The position numbers and the translations under genes were made by a program. The notes under the pieces were generated by a model that did not search any database, was not told the origin of the DNA, and was given only the letters and a program-made list of their open reading frames with translations. This document shows, piece by piece, positions 1 through 13,600 of a DNA stretch of 64,000 nt. How positions within the stretch are numbered: position 1 is the stretch's first letter; each line of letters starts with the position of its first letter. Source of the DNA: Anthonomus grandis grandis. Taxonomy: Eukaryota; Arthropoda; Insecta; Coleoptera; Curculionidae. Location of the stretch: assembly GCF_022605725.1 (NCBI RefSeq), contig NC_065551.1:31000001-31064000 (forward strand). Direction: 5' to 3'.

Positions 1-85
1 ATGTATTTTTTCTCTCAATTTTTGTGACTTGTTTTCAACGAACAAGTTGTTTATTTTAATTAACTTGATAAAAATAAAACCGTTA

Positions 86-133
86 ATTGAATAATAGGTT
101 GAATTGAATTGATTGAATAAACCTATTATTCAA
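86..133. repeat. Short inverted repeat
   Basis: ATTGAATAATAGGTT near 86-100 is repeated in reverse complement at 119-133, with an 18-bp spacer. This is a simple AT-rich hairpin. The rest of 1-214 shows no coding signal. Confidence 0.6.
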
Positions 134-214
134 TCAACGATAAAACCGTCCTATATTCGTCATCCTGGATTAAATGGTAAATTGGAACTAGTATCTTGAG
201 CCTTTCAAAAGAGT

Positions 215-615
215 AAGAAATCTGGAATTGGTAAAATTAGACTGGTTACCCAAATCGAAAAGTGAAGAATTCCGTTACTAAATATGGATGTGAGTATAAG
301 AGGCAGATCACTGGAAGTAGGTCTTACATGAAACTTACTATTGGTCTGCGATGCGCAGATATACAAATTTAATGTTGCCGAGTAGTTAATGCGGTTTTCA
401 AGATAGGTGGGAGGCGAGTATGACTGACTGCCCAAATGGTAGAGTGAGGGGGCTCGAAAGAATGTCATGCTTAAGGATTCTGTCACTAAATATGGACATG
501 AGTGTAAGAGAGAGATCCCTGGAAGTAGGTCTTAGATAAAACTTATTATTGATTTGTGATGCGCAGTTAGAAAAACGCAATGTTGCCGAGTAGTGAATGC
601 AGTTTTCAAGATACT
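215..615. repeat. Two-copy tandem duplication, ~208-bp period
   Basis: Two diverged copies lie head to tail. ACTAAATATGGA occurs near 277 and 485, CTGGAAGTAGGTCTTA occurs in both, and GTTTTCAAGATA occurs at 393 and 602. The offset is 208-209 bp throughout. Short minus-strand ORFs across the region have no recognisable domain. I read it as a local duplication or a remnant of a tandem repeat family. Confidence 0.75.
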
Positions 616-787
616 TTTACAACTTACAAGATTTTGTATATAATTGTCGCAGAATATGTGGGAATTCCTAGAAAATTAATACGATGGTCTCTGCTTATGG
701 CTCTGTTCTATGGTAAAGCAAAATTTCTCAACAATTTACCAGAATATAACTCAAAATAATCATCCATTACTCTCAAAGAGAATTAAG

Positions 788-1056
788 TATATGACCAAAG
801 GAGGGAAAAAAGTAAACTCATCAAGTCCAAGTCTCATAAATCAGCGTCTATTAAAGGTTATGCGTTTCGCCGCAGTAGGGCATCATCAGACCTATCGAAA
901 TACAAAAACCACACACTAACATAAATAAAAAAATATAAAATAAAATAAGTTTACACCATCGTGTATCGTTATTGACTCTATAACGATTTTAATAGACGCT
1001 GATTTATGAGACTTGGACTTTGAGTTTACTTTTTTCCCTCCTTTGGTCAGAATATA
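788..1056. repeat. Long inverted repeat (foldback or MITE-like)
   Basis: The arm at 788-855 (ATGACCAAAGGAGGGAAAAA ... CAGCGTCTATTAAA) is repeated in reverse complement at 988-1056 with only a few differences. The arms are about 68 bp and the spacer about 130 bp. No transposase is present, so it could be a non-autonomous foldback element. I could not define target duplications. Confidence 0.8.
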
Positions 1057-1495
1057 ACTGACAATGCTTGAAAGACTACTTTGCCTAGTAACACTTCCTT
1101 ACTAAAAACATCACACTTAAAGAACTTACTTTAAGTAGTCCATGCGTTGTATAATATAGAAATAGTTTTTTTTTAATTCGTAATAAGTCTGACATAAAGT
1201 TTCCTAATAATCAAACCAATATTTGTGTATGTGCATTTTTTAATTGGACACAATACACAATTTCCTGGACAACACTAGATATGTTTTTGGTGATCTACAA
1301 GGAACAATAACAAAACATTCCTTAAACTATTATGAATGAATTTTAAAGAAAATTCAAAATTTAAGTAAACTTTACAGATAAAAAATTCTTTGGTATGCTC
1401 GTAAAAAGAACCTTTTGCTTTCCCAAGCTTGGTATGTTTATATCATTGAAGTAAGTATAAAAAACTAGTCACATACATATACATTAGATACTTAC
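1057..1495. other. GGT intron sequence, no feature seen
   Basis: This AT-rich stretch lies downstream of the GGT exon ending at 1496. It starts with the donor GTAAGT read on the minus strand. The next GGT exon (rest of the small subunit) is not found here and should lie left of the window. Confidence 0.6.
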
Positions 1496-1686
1496 TATAT
1501 ATTGATGGAACTAGTAACAGAAATAGCGTCTCCATTTTGGTCAATTATCGATATGTGAGCGGTACCATGCTGGTCCTTTTGATAGTACACTGCTCCATAA
1601 TGGCTGGGATCTTGAAAAGTCGTGTTATCCATAATCCTTTTCCTTATGCTTTCTGCGTATTTTGGCGAGGTAAGATTTGATAAAAG
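1496..1686 (-). CDS. GGT: GGT exon: start of small subunit, catalytic Thr
   Basis: The exon begins after TATAG at 1687-1688 and ends at donor GTAAGT (1495 downward). It reads LLSNLTSPKYAESIRKRI, then GTAHISIIDQNGDAISVTSS, then INIY. The Thr in GTAHIS is the expected autocleavage and catalytic residue. It joins in phase 0 to the preceding exon and leaves two bases (TA) for the next exon, which is outside the window. Confidence 0.95.
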
Positions 1687-4600
1687 CTATAAACAATAAA
1701 TGTTTACATTTTTTATATATACAACAGTAATGGTTTACATACATTTTTGATATCTACGAAATTCGTATCGCCCAGTTCAGTTCTTTTGGCGTAAGCATAT
1801 TTGAAAGCCTCAATCATTCGGTGATATGTCAGTACTGTCGAATTAATATCTTCGATGCTGGTTCTGTTAAATTCATACCCGTCTAATATACCTAAGATGA
1901 AAGAAAGGATAGCACCTGCTCCAGGAGGTGGTGCCGTATATAGAGTGTCCTCGTTTCTGAACTTTACGCTGACAGGATCCATCCATTGAGCACTAAAAAA
2001 GTATCATTATAACCCCAACATATAAGCAATAAAGTTCAACAGTCTGTACACTATTAAATTACAACGATATAGAGGATGGTTCATTCAAATTGACTTGACT
2101 GAGTTGTTTCTTTTTTGTACGACAAAATTCCGTAGGAAAAAGTATATGTTTAGGGTTAAAAAAATCAAAGGTAACCTTTTGAAAATATGACCCTTAATAC
2201 TAAGTTACTTTTTCTTCTAAACTGTACTATTTTCTAGATATTGATATGTTTCAAGCTAGATGGTTCTTGAATATATGAACTAACTTGTATTGCTGTAAAT
2301 CTTCTGCAGTTATAATTCCATTTATCTTCTTCACGTCCTCTAAAAACATCTTCGAAAGGGTGCCATTATACAAATCATCTCCACCATTGTCAGCGATAAT
2401 ACTTAAAGTTCTGCAAAGTTTCGATGGTACGATTCTCGAGCCGACCTTCTTGTAGTCGCCATTCTTCTCTTCAAACCATTCCCTAAATAAAAGTAATATT
2501 TAAAAAAAAGAAAGTTTTTGTTTAAAATGGTTTCTTTTTACTTGAAAGTTGAATCCTTGTATTTCTTAAGGTCGTTCTTAAACAATGCCATATATTGATG
2601 TTTGGTCATTATGTAGCCTTTGTTGCAAACGTCTATGGCAGGTTGAACCAGATCCTTCCATGATAGGGTTCCGAATTTCTTATGCAGCTCCCAGTAGCCT
2701 CGTAGTTCACCTGGGACACCAATAGCAAGTGGTCCTATAAATAAATAAGACTTCATTGAGAAAACAAGTAAATATTAATTAGAAGTATATCTTTTTAGCA
2801 AAAAATAACAAAAATATTTGGGAACTTGAGTATATTTATTGAAAAGGGTAAGTGATTGCAAGTATTATTCAATATCCTGACTAAAAATGAGGAACCGGCA
2901 ACACCCCGACTTAAAATAGAAGAGCAGAAATCAATGATATAAAGAGAAGGAAGACGTAAAACGTAAAACGTAAAGAAAATGTAAAGAGAATAACCAAAAG
3001 AGAAAGAATATAAAAGACAACACGAAGAAAGTTAAGGCGTGAATCGATACTTGCACAATATTATTTGTACTGAAATGTCAAAACCAAAAAAGAATTAAAT
3101 GCAGGTTAGGAAAAAATAATGGTCGCAAAGTAAAATAATAGCCAAAATCTTTGTTTGTTAAAGTATTTAGGCTCTAAAGTATTAAAATATTATAAAAATC
3201 AACTGTTATTATCGATAATCATACCAAGAAGATATATTTTTCTTGAAAGAATGAACAATTGTAAAAGCTGCATTAGACTTATTGACTGGTACTTCGAGAA
3301 AGGATGGGAAACCTTTTACTTAAAAAACTAATCTTATGCATGATCGTAAATTGAGTTTTTACTTATATTTAGAGAATCTAGAAGTTCGACCATTTAAATA
3401 AACTCTTTAATGCTTGTACTATAAATGTATGCAATGTATAATTTCACAGATTTAACGAGACAAACAACTTTGTCTCGTTAAATCTGTGATAATATATATT
3501 CAGGCATATATTTATGCCTGAACCTTCGATGCCTGCTTGTTGTCCTTCAGATAATCCTACATATATTATAATCTAATTTTACTAGATAACTACTTTAATT
3601 GGACAGTACCTGGATAAAAATATGACGAAACAGCTGGAATTCTCAAAAGAATTAAAATGGACAAGTCATAGATGTTTTCCATCAATCCGCTTGGTAAACT
3701 GCAATTGTATATATAATATTCTAGCACAATATGATGTTAATATATCATGGTATAGTCTATTTTTCGTTGACCTGTTCTTATATTAAAAAAAATATATATT
3801 TAATAAAATATATATTTTTAATTTAATATATATATTTTATAAATATAAATATATTTTTTTAATACATATGATATTTTATACTAAAACTAGTATCTATAGT
3901 TACTTAGTTGCAGCAAAATAAAATTAGACTTCTCTATTTATCCAGTTGTTACTTCAGTTTCTGGTAAACAGTGGAGCAACACGTATATTAAGTGCTCTGT
4001 GAAATTTGATATTGTGTTGCCAAAAATTGTTGCTTTTAAATTATTTACAAATACTTTTGAGTTTTCTTATTCGATTGACCTTTAATTACATTGACTCAAT
4101 AACATTTGTCAGCAACTTGTTCGAGGAAAGACTGTATACACTATTTAAATCCATAGTACACAGAAAGAAAGGAAGTTACCTTATAGTGTGCACTTCTATT
4201 TGGATCGGACGCATCCTTGGAAAATATCTCTAGATTTACAGAAAAACTATCTTAAAAAATAACAATAAATTAATTAATTAAATTTTTGTTTTTTTTGTTA
4301 AGTTCGAGACTATATACTACGAGAATATTCTCGTAATTCTCAAGGCGTGTTCTGGTTTGCATGAACGATTAATGCGTATTACAGAATAATAAATTACAAA
4401 CCAGACTAATTTACGTTTAAATTTTTAAAAAAGATAAAAACAAATCATTATTGGAAACCTACATGCTTAGTGCAAATTAACGCGAGCTTTAGATAAAATT
4501 TGCTAATTCAGTCCCTAATGCGCGTTAAATAAAAAGTTCGTGTATATTTGGTAATTAAAATAAGTATTACCACAGATTTAACTAGCTAACACAACGATAA

Positions 4601-7600
4601 CTTGCGTTAGCTAGTTAAATCTGTGGTATTACACGGAAAATGCTACCATTACATATTTTTGTTTATTGACGGTTTTAGCATTTTACAATAATAGACTTTA
4701 TGATATATGAAAATATATTCACTATAAAATGGGAAATACGTGCCCTTGATACTAGCGGTTATAATATGCGTATTGATTCAACTTTTTAGCATTTTAAAAA
4801 TTAGGAAAATTGAATTATAAAGCCGTGCCGAGCTAAAGGGGTTGTTATGCACAGAGATTAGGAAGAAATAGGGTTATTCTTACCATACTTTCTAGAATGA
4901 TATATGGTACTTCGAATTAAAGAAATCGTATTAAGGTTCGAGAGCTCTGCATGGGTGAATAATAACTTAATAATAACAATTTCAGATGCCCCCAAAAAAA
5001 ATCACAGGGAGACAAATCGGGTGATCTCGCAGACCATTTCACCCTTCTTTCAATCCATCTACTAGGAAATGTTTTATTTAGTGTGCTGAATAAACTGTCA
5101 TGAATAACGGGGAGGAGATCCGTCTTATTGAAATATCGATTTTCTATAATTTCGATCAGTGCTGGGCTCTAACAAGTCTAAGTAAAAATCCCGGGTAAAT
5201 AGAGTGGTGCAATTATGTGATCACCGAAAATATCAGCCCAAACCTTTGATTCGTGCCGGTAAATCCCTTGATTCATGTCGGATCAGTTATGACAAATATG
5301 TTGATTGATAGTACATTTGAGAATAATTTTTTCTCACATCTAAGAAACATACATTAAAAGGATAGTTTGGAGTATTCAGGATTACAATTTTGGAAAAATT
5401 TGTTACGAATTACGTACGAATATAATGCTGCAATACCCGAACAGTACTCCTGTGCTTAATTTTTAATGAAAAAGTCGCTTCTTAAATTCTGCAACTGATC
5501 TTTGGCTCTAGTAAATATAAATGAAAAAGTAACTGAAGAACATACGATCTTTTGCTCTTGCAAATAATATTTGATTGCCCTTTTATACTTAAAAATCCAT
5601 ATGGATTATTTGACATTGACATAAAAGTTATCCATGACGATCTGAGAGTTCACTCTCTAGTTCCTATAAGGTATAGTATATTTCAATATCATCTGCAAAT
5701 ATTAGCATTAAACGGTTCTTAAACTAAGAGTTCCTAAGGGAAGATTTGATAAAAACAAATTGAATTAAAGGGTGTCACTCCTACTGGAGGTTTCTTTTCT
5801 CAGATTCTCTGCTACCGATTTTTACATTTAATTAATCGAATTTTGTTCTAGAAGCTTATTATAGATTATTTTGAATTCGGATAAGAGTGCACATTTATCA
5901 TTTACTAGATAGCGAATCTATTATATACACGTACGTGCTGTTTTCGTTAAACCGTATTATTATAAAAAAAACAATGTTTTATTATGACCTAAATATAAAA
6001 CGATAACACTGATAAAGATTTTATGGTATGTTATTGTTTTTAATAATAATCTAATATTCTCCTATACATTATTTATAGATAGTAATGGAAAAATTACAAA
6101 TTTTGGTGTTAATCATTAATAGAGTTATCAGGAGCTGTTTAAATACTTATAAAAAAGCAGAAACGCAATACACGCTGAGGCACATATTATTAAACAGGTC
6201 AATTTTTATATGAGTTTTTATGAAAAAAAAATACAGGTGCCTATAATCAGCATCCTGATAAGACGAATAATGTTATTTAACTTGAGCAAATGCTAAATAT
6301 AGTTAATTGACTAAATATGCGGCCCTAGGATTTGTTAAATATTTTATTTTTTTAATTCCGTTGAAAAGGTTCTGTAATAAAACATATCGTTTAAATGTTT
6401 AATAAAACTAATTATTGAGGTGCTACAAATAGGACAGCTAAAGAAATAAGTTGAATATCAGTAATAGATCAACTTGTCCCAAATCACTAATTTTTATGTT
6501 CGCTTTTATTTCAACATTTTGGAATATTTTTGATATTACCAGGTACCTTTTATAAAAAATAAAATTTTATGGCAAATAAAAAAGCCATTGTTCTACAATT
6601 ACCTTATTACAGTAAAATAAACTATTTACCTAAAAAATTAAACTACCTCTACAACTTTTGCAAAAGGTTAATCTGACATTAAATATGCAGGAATTGCGAT
6701 TTACATATAAAGCATTTCAAATATGTTAAATAGGTAAATGAATTGCAACGTATGTACCTATTTCTGCATACCTACATACAAAAGAAATTTGCCTATACGG
6801 AACTACATAATTTAATTTTTTTTTGTAAATTCATAAATATGTTACATATTTACTATTAGGTTCCAAGAGCCATCTAAAATTTATATGCTTCTCTTTCAAC
6901 CGAACAAGTTCTGGAAAAGAGGTTTATGTTTACCTGATCTTGAAGTCATTTCACTGCTCTTATAAATCTCATTCGTAGAGGCCAACGGGGCTTTTTCCCT
7001 GGCATTCAGAAAATACGCTTTCTTTTCATCCCGTTTATAAATGGTCATCAGGAAACCGCCCCCTAGGCCCATGCTTTGCATGGTGACGACTCCGTTACAA
7101 AAAAGGGTGGCGATGGCTGCGTCAGCAGCAGTCCCATTCTTTTCCAAGATGTCTCTGTAAAATTGAGTATTATTTTTATATTATTTCGTAAGTGTTTGTA
7201 AACATTTCGTTTTGATTCTTTCTAAGAGTCATGGTTTAAATCATCCTTTTCAAATAATGAACAAAAAAGCATATACAAAATATATTTCTATTGTCTACTA
7301 CTTAAAGTAGAAGTACATATTTAAAAAACGTTTTATTGTAAATAGTTTGTTGTAGGCAGTTGTTATTTAGGGTTAAGATAACAGAAAATCAAAAGTTATA
7401 TTTTCAAGTTTAAACCCTCGAATTAAAACTTTTTTTTACTCACAAATCAATTTTTTATGAGTTGTGGCTTTTATATCTCAGGGCTCGAGCATTATTATTT
7501 TAATTACTTCGTTAATCACAATTTGAACTATAAATGCTCTATTATCTACAAAATACGTATCTTATAAATTTGAAAGCTATGTAGTTAATTACTGAAATTG

Positions 7601-10600
7601 AATCGTTAATTGTAGAAATGCAAAAAGTGATGGCAAAGGATTTAAGGAATATTTGGTCACCCTGAAGATATCACATAGGAAGAATTGGCACGATGGAGGA
7701 CTAGTGCGACCCTAGTTGTTAGAAACTTTTCGGATTTTTTTAAGATATAACAGTAATAAATAATAAATTACGTAAAATACTATTCGTTTTACAATTCTAT
7801 GATATTTTCCGAATAATTTTTGTGTAGCAAACCATATGCCTAAAGTCAATGGTTTGTCAAATATGACGTAACAACACTAACGAAACATATGAAATTAAAA
7901 CATAAAAATGTATTCTAGATTTATTGCAACTAATGCTTAATTTGTTGTGCATTTGATTCAATGCAGGGTGTCTCAAGTAGAAACGATGACCCCAACATTA
8001 ATTTTTTATGTGATTTCTTAGGCAAAATTGCAGATATTGGGCAATCAAAAATTCTCGTTGGACCCAAGAATATCACAAACGGCTTCCTCAAAAAATTAAT
8101 GTGTGTAGGTATTGTAAAAAATCGAAGATTTGGATCCTTTTTTTTTAAAAAACAATTAACGGGGAGCACTACTGGGATTTTCTAAAGTTTGAACTTATCC
8201 CTGCTTTAGTTGTTTTATTCCCTGATCCACAAGACGTTGACATACCTAGTAACGACAATTTCTTGATGCAACTTTTCCTAACAGATGGATTGGATGATAT
8301 AACCCCATTAGATTTTTTCTTATGGGGCTATTTGAACGCCAAAGTTTATGTGAATAGACCAAGTAATGTTGCTGATTTAAAGCAAAGAACTCGGCAAGAA
8401 ATTATATTAATAGTGATTAAAAATGTGCAATTGGAAGTTATTTTTTAAGACGCTACTTCAAAAATGGATTGAAGTAAATGAACAACATCAGTTGCAGTAA
8501 ATCTTGTATGCATTTTTATTTTTTGGTGTCGTATGTTTCATTAGTCTATTACGTCAAATTCGATAAACAAAAAGTATTCAGAATATACCGGGTGACAGGA
8601 AAAAACACTTAATAACTTTTTTACTTTTCAAGATAAATAAATGAAATTTGGTATATCGATAGAATGGTTATAAGAGCATCTTTTGACATATTCTATTGTT
8701 TTCCATCACTTTCGGTTTAACAGGAAAAGACATTAACTTTCTTATTTTAAATGGGACACTTGGTATATTATTACGTATTTCGATAGAAAATTATATTCTG
8801 AAAACAGTGATACTCTATTTGCAACTTTTTATTTTATTCTCATAGAAAAAATCATTTTTTTAAATTTTAAAATAAGGTGCCATGAATGAGTTAAAAGTTT
8901 TAGTTTCTAATCAAGTAATCACGGAAAAATAGTTTTAATTGCATTTTTAAATCGTTTACACGCCTCTTTAAAATGTCCAAACTATTTATTTTGACATTCA
9001 CTTTATTTTTTTAAATAGCACATTATTGGGAACAACCACTTTTGAAATGCGGTTTCTTTTTTTCAATAATTTGATGTGATTATTTTTTAAATCGGTCGAT
9101 AGATAAGTCCATAAGAAGAAAAAACTAAGTCACATAAATAAACGCATTTAATTTCTTGAATAGGCTGCTAAATTTTATTTGTTTATGTTGAAAAATAAAA
9201 AAGTTATTAAGTGTTCCCTTTTTTCTGTGTCACCCGGTATATCGTAGAATTGGAAAATGTTATGATATACAGGGTGTGTCATGTCAAAAAATTAATGTTG
9301 ACTTCATCGTTTCTACTTGAGGTACCCTGCATAGAAAATATTTATTGCAAAAAAACGCGTGAAATAATATCGCATTTTTATTTAAATATATTTCTGTTGA
9401 GGTTTATTTTCTTATCTTAGAACCCATATCTGTTTAATTGAAAGACCTTATGTGTAATAGTCGCAGTTGAGGTTTAATATTTAAAATAGAAAGCTTATTT
9501 AGCAAACTACTTAAAAGTCTATCTGCTTTTTACTCTAAAATAGAAGATATATGGGTCATTCTCCTGAAACTGCCGGAAATTACGTAACCTTAGAAAAATT
9601 CTTTATACAAACGAAATTTTCTTCTTTTTATGTAATATATATTTATATTACTTTATAATAAAAAGAATTATAAAACAAAATTAAAATAACAAATATATAT
9701 TTCCTTATTTTTTGTAACCACAGAACGTGATATGTCACGTCCGTGGACTGTCACCAACTTATTTTAGTTTCATGTGTCATTAAACTAAACGAACAAAAAT
9801 TTTACTTAATTTTTGTACATTTTCAAAACCACGTTTGGGTTAAAAATAAGTATAAGTATACTCAAAAAGATTTAGTTTTAACTTTTAAGAGTGTTACTAT
9901 TTTTTATTGCGGTCACCGGTGGATAAAGTCTATAGACGTGATTCCGTGGACAATTAAATATTATTTATACACATTAAAAGTATTTTTAACAACTTTTTCT
10001 TTATGAGCTTATAATCTATAAAAAGATATTTATTGCGTAGCTTTAGATAACCCACTAATGCATCAACTAAAAAACACTTTTTTTTTAAGGTATTAAATGG
10101 TTAGAACAAAGAAAATATGCGATCGAGATCTAGAAAAAAGAAGAGAAGCGAAGAAATTAAGTATGCGCAAAGCAAGAGAAAAATTTAAAGCTGATCCTGT
10201 GCGATATAAAGAAGAGAAAAGAAAAGATAGGGAACGAAAAAAACGAAGTCGACGCCCTATTCAAGAGTTTAGTGATCGAGTTCAAAGAAAAATTCGAAAA
10301 AATTGGAGAAATCGTTTAAGACGTATAGGGAGAGAAAAAAAGATGCCGAAAAACACGCTGAAACTGAAAATAATTTTCTTAACTACAACACCCCACCATC
10401 CAGCCCTTTACCGATATTAGAAGATATTCCTGGGCCAAGCGGATCGAGAAACATTACTCCTCAACAAATAAGAGGACAAAAACTAGCGAGGAAAAACCGA
10501 AACACAATGAAAAAAAAGATTAGGGATTCGGAGCTCTTAGTAAATACCCTAAAAAAGCGCGTGAATAAATATAAAACCCAAGCAAGCAGAGCAAATCATC

Positions 10601-13600
10601 GCCACTTTTCTAAAATACAAAGTCCTAAATCAAACGTCAGCAACTTGTTAAAAAAATATACGGTACCCTCAGCTGTAAAAAAAAACTTTTATTTGCTGAA
10701 GTGATTGAAGAGCAGGTAAAAGAAAACTATTGCCGGGAAACCAAAAATAAAAATAAGGTCTATTTTCTATCGATGCTTAATGGTGAAGTGGTAAAAATAT
10801 ACAAATTTCGTACACATTTGGCGAAGCTCACATCAGATGGAAGAAAGAAGCACATACACAAGCAAGAATCTTAATGACAAAAATGAAAGTCAGACATTTT
10901 TTAGAAAAAGATGAAAATAGCGGAATAACAGCCGGAGAAAAAGAAACAATTACAAAACACAAAGTTAAGAAACAGAAGCGGCTGTTAAATGATACGCTTC
11001 TGAATCTTCACAAAAAGTTTACAGCTTTATACCCTAATTTTAAAAAGTTGAGCTATTCGACATTTTGCAAGTTTCGTCCATTTTGGATTTTGTCTCCCAA
11101 TTATAAGAATAGAGAGACGTGTTTGTGCAAACAGCATGCAAATATGGGCCTTATATATTGGAAAGTCTTAAAAAAAATTCCATTATTAACGAATCAAGTA
11201 TGAATGAGGTAGTAAAACGTATTTGCTGTGATCAATTTCCCAAAGAATTATGTTTGGAACGGGAATGTGAGCGGTGCAAAGATACAAACGTTAATTTTAA
11301 TCATTACGAAAAAAACGAACAAATATCCTATCAAACGTGGGCTATTCAGAGACATGAAGTTGATATTAAGGGTCAGCAAAAAATATGTTTGAAGACCGTC
11401 AAGTTAACGAAAATTTGCACCAAAGAAGAACTAGTGAATATTTTTAAAGCCACGTTAAACAGATTTATGCAACATATTTGTAACATAAATCACCAGTACG
11501 CTGCAATTGATTTAGTTAAAAAGTCACTGTCGGATACAACAGTATTAATCCACATGGACTTTTCTGGAAAATATGCTTCCGCAGTTCTCACTTTGGGGCG
11601 TCAAAGCAGCAAATTAGTTTGCACACCTGTGTTATCTATTATGGTGGCGATATGAAAGCTGAGTCTTATTGCACCCTTTCTAACTGTTTAAGACACGACC
11701 CTGCTGCGATTTGTGCACATTTAGACCCGCTATTACAGGAAGTAAAAAAAAAAATTCCAAATTAAAAAACCCTTAATTTTTGCAGCGATGGCCCGTCGAC
11801 CCAGTATCGCAATAAATAAATCAATGTTTTACCTAGCGTCTTCACATCTAACAAAAGTACTTAATGTTGAAAATATGGTGTGGCATTTTAGTGAAGCTGG
11901 GCATGGAAAAGGTGCGCCAGATGGTGTCGGCGGGTGCTTGAAGCGCACTGCGGATAGCTTAGTAGGAAGAGGAAAAGATATATTATCCACTTTGGAAATA
12001 CCGATTCAAGAACTTAAGCAAGCTTGCAAAGGGATCCACATTATACCGATTGATGACCAAAAATTTATCGAAATGGACAAATGTTCCAAATGACATTCCA
12101 AGTTTTAAAGGAACATTACGAGCCCACCAGTTAGTATGGCATCGTACTGAACCGAACACCATCTATGTTAGAAGGCTGAGCTGCCAAAATTGTCATACAA
12201 CTTGCAGTCACTACAACTTGGGCAAATTGGTGTATAAATCTCATAATATTTTGGAAGATGAAAAGGATGATGATGACGACGATAATTTCTGGTCACCAGT
12301 TCACGAACGCCTACAATACAATGACATTTATGGATCTGACAGTGATACAAGTGATGATATACCACTTTCAAAAATTCAAAAAGACCAGATTCACCAGTTT
12401 AAAAAAAATATGTTTGTTGTTGGGAAAAAAATTAATCGACATTATGTGGCGTGTATATTATCCGTAGATTCAAATATACTGGTAAATTTTTCAAAAAAAC
12501 TGGAACTAAAACGTTTGAATATCCAGAAGTACCAGAAATAGCTGTTATTGAAGAACAGGAAATTCAAATGGTATTAGATCCTCCTGAGTATCTTGAGAAG
12601 AAAGACGAATACCTTTTTAAAAATTTAAGTTCCATCCCAAACTTGTTTTAGCAAATAAGTGTTGTTTATAACATTTTTATAAATTATATAAGATTACTTA
12701 CTTTCTTACTGTCAGTTATAAAAATCATTAAAAGAATAAAGTTTCATTTTGAATCATGTTTTTTTATTTAAATCTATTAAAATGCATTAATTTTATAATT
12801 TAAAACTAAAATTTTTGTACTAGCAAGAAAATAGATCATGTCCATGTGGTCATGGCATGTCACGTCCGTGTTCCACCCAAATAATTTTTTTGAAAATTTG
12901 GCCAAAATATATTTTATTCAGCTCGACCACTATGGTCATTCTATAAACTAATTTACTTTTATTGGATTTATTCATCAAAATCACATTTTAAAACGAATTT
13001 ATTTAATTTCAATTGTACTAGTATTATCCGGTAATTTTTTAAGAATAACCCATATAATATAAGATTTCATATACCTAATAACCCCATTTATAACAAAGTA
13101 GCAGCCAAATAAATTTTAAGTTATCTCAAAACATACATTTTTGCAATCTTTTTTTCTAACTAGGGCAATATAGGAGAACTATCTACTTACATGCAGCCTA
13201 ATTACTAAAATATCTTTATGTACGGACAAAGCAAAACGTTCTTATCAAATTAAAAGGTTTTGAAAAATTAATTTTTAAATCACTGGCCAAGCTCACGTTT
13301 TCTTTGTTTTCATCGTCGAACAGCAGCAGGTTTTCGCTATTTGCCCGACAAAAACAAATCTAACCTTGACGTTATAGAACGTTGATACCGAGCCAAGTGT
13401 TTAATAACATTACCACACAAAACCAGTTAAATTAATTAGTTTTGAAGGTTGATTACAAACAACCACATCAATCTCATCACGTGCTAGGCGAGTCGGGTTT
13501 AGAAAATAAAACAAGAAGTACAAAAAAAAACTTTTTTTTATTATTTAACACCCAGTGTTAAAAAAACTGCTTGTACACTTATCTATACAGAAAATAAACC

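Larger units (their letters stand above)
7961..9332 (+). mobile_element. Mariner-like element with ~47-bp TIRs, disrupted by a MITE
   Basis: ATGCAGGGTGTCTCAAGTAG plus the following ~27 bp at 7961-8007 is repeated in reverse complement at 9286-9332 (GGTACCCTGCAT end), including AGAAACGATG and CAACATTAATTTTTT. Between the ends lies a mariner-type transposase fragment (8263-8448), and a second element (8586-9239) is inserted in the right half. Without that insertion the element would be about 0.7 kb, so it is internally deleted. Confidence 0.75.

Noticed and set aside
3445..3488. Hairpin as a transcription terminator
   Set aside because: This is eukaryotic intron DNA, no T-tract follows and no gene ends there.
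4006..4233. 75-aa plus-strand ORF
   Set aside because: No motif, hydrophobic and AT-driven composition, inside a GGT intron next to AT-rich repeats.
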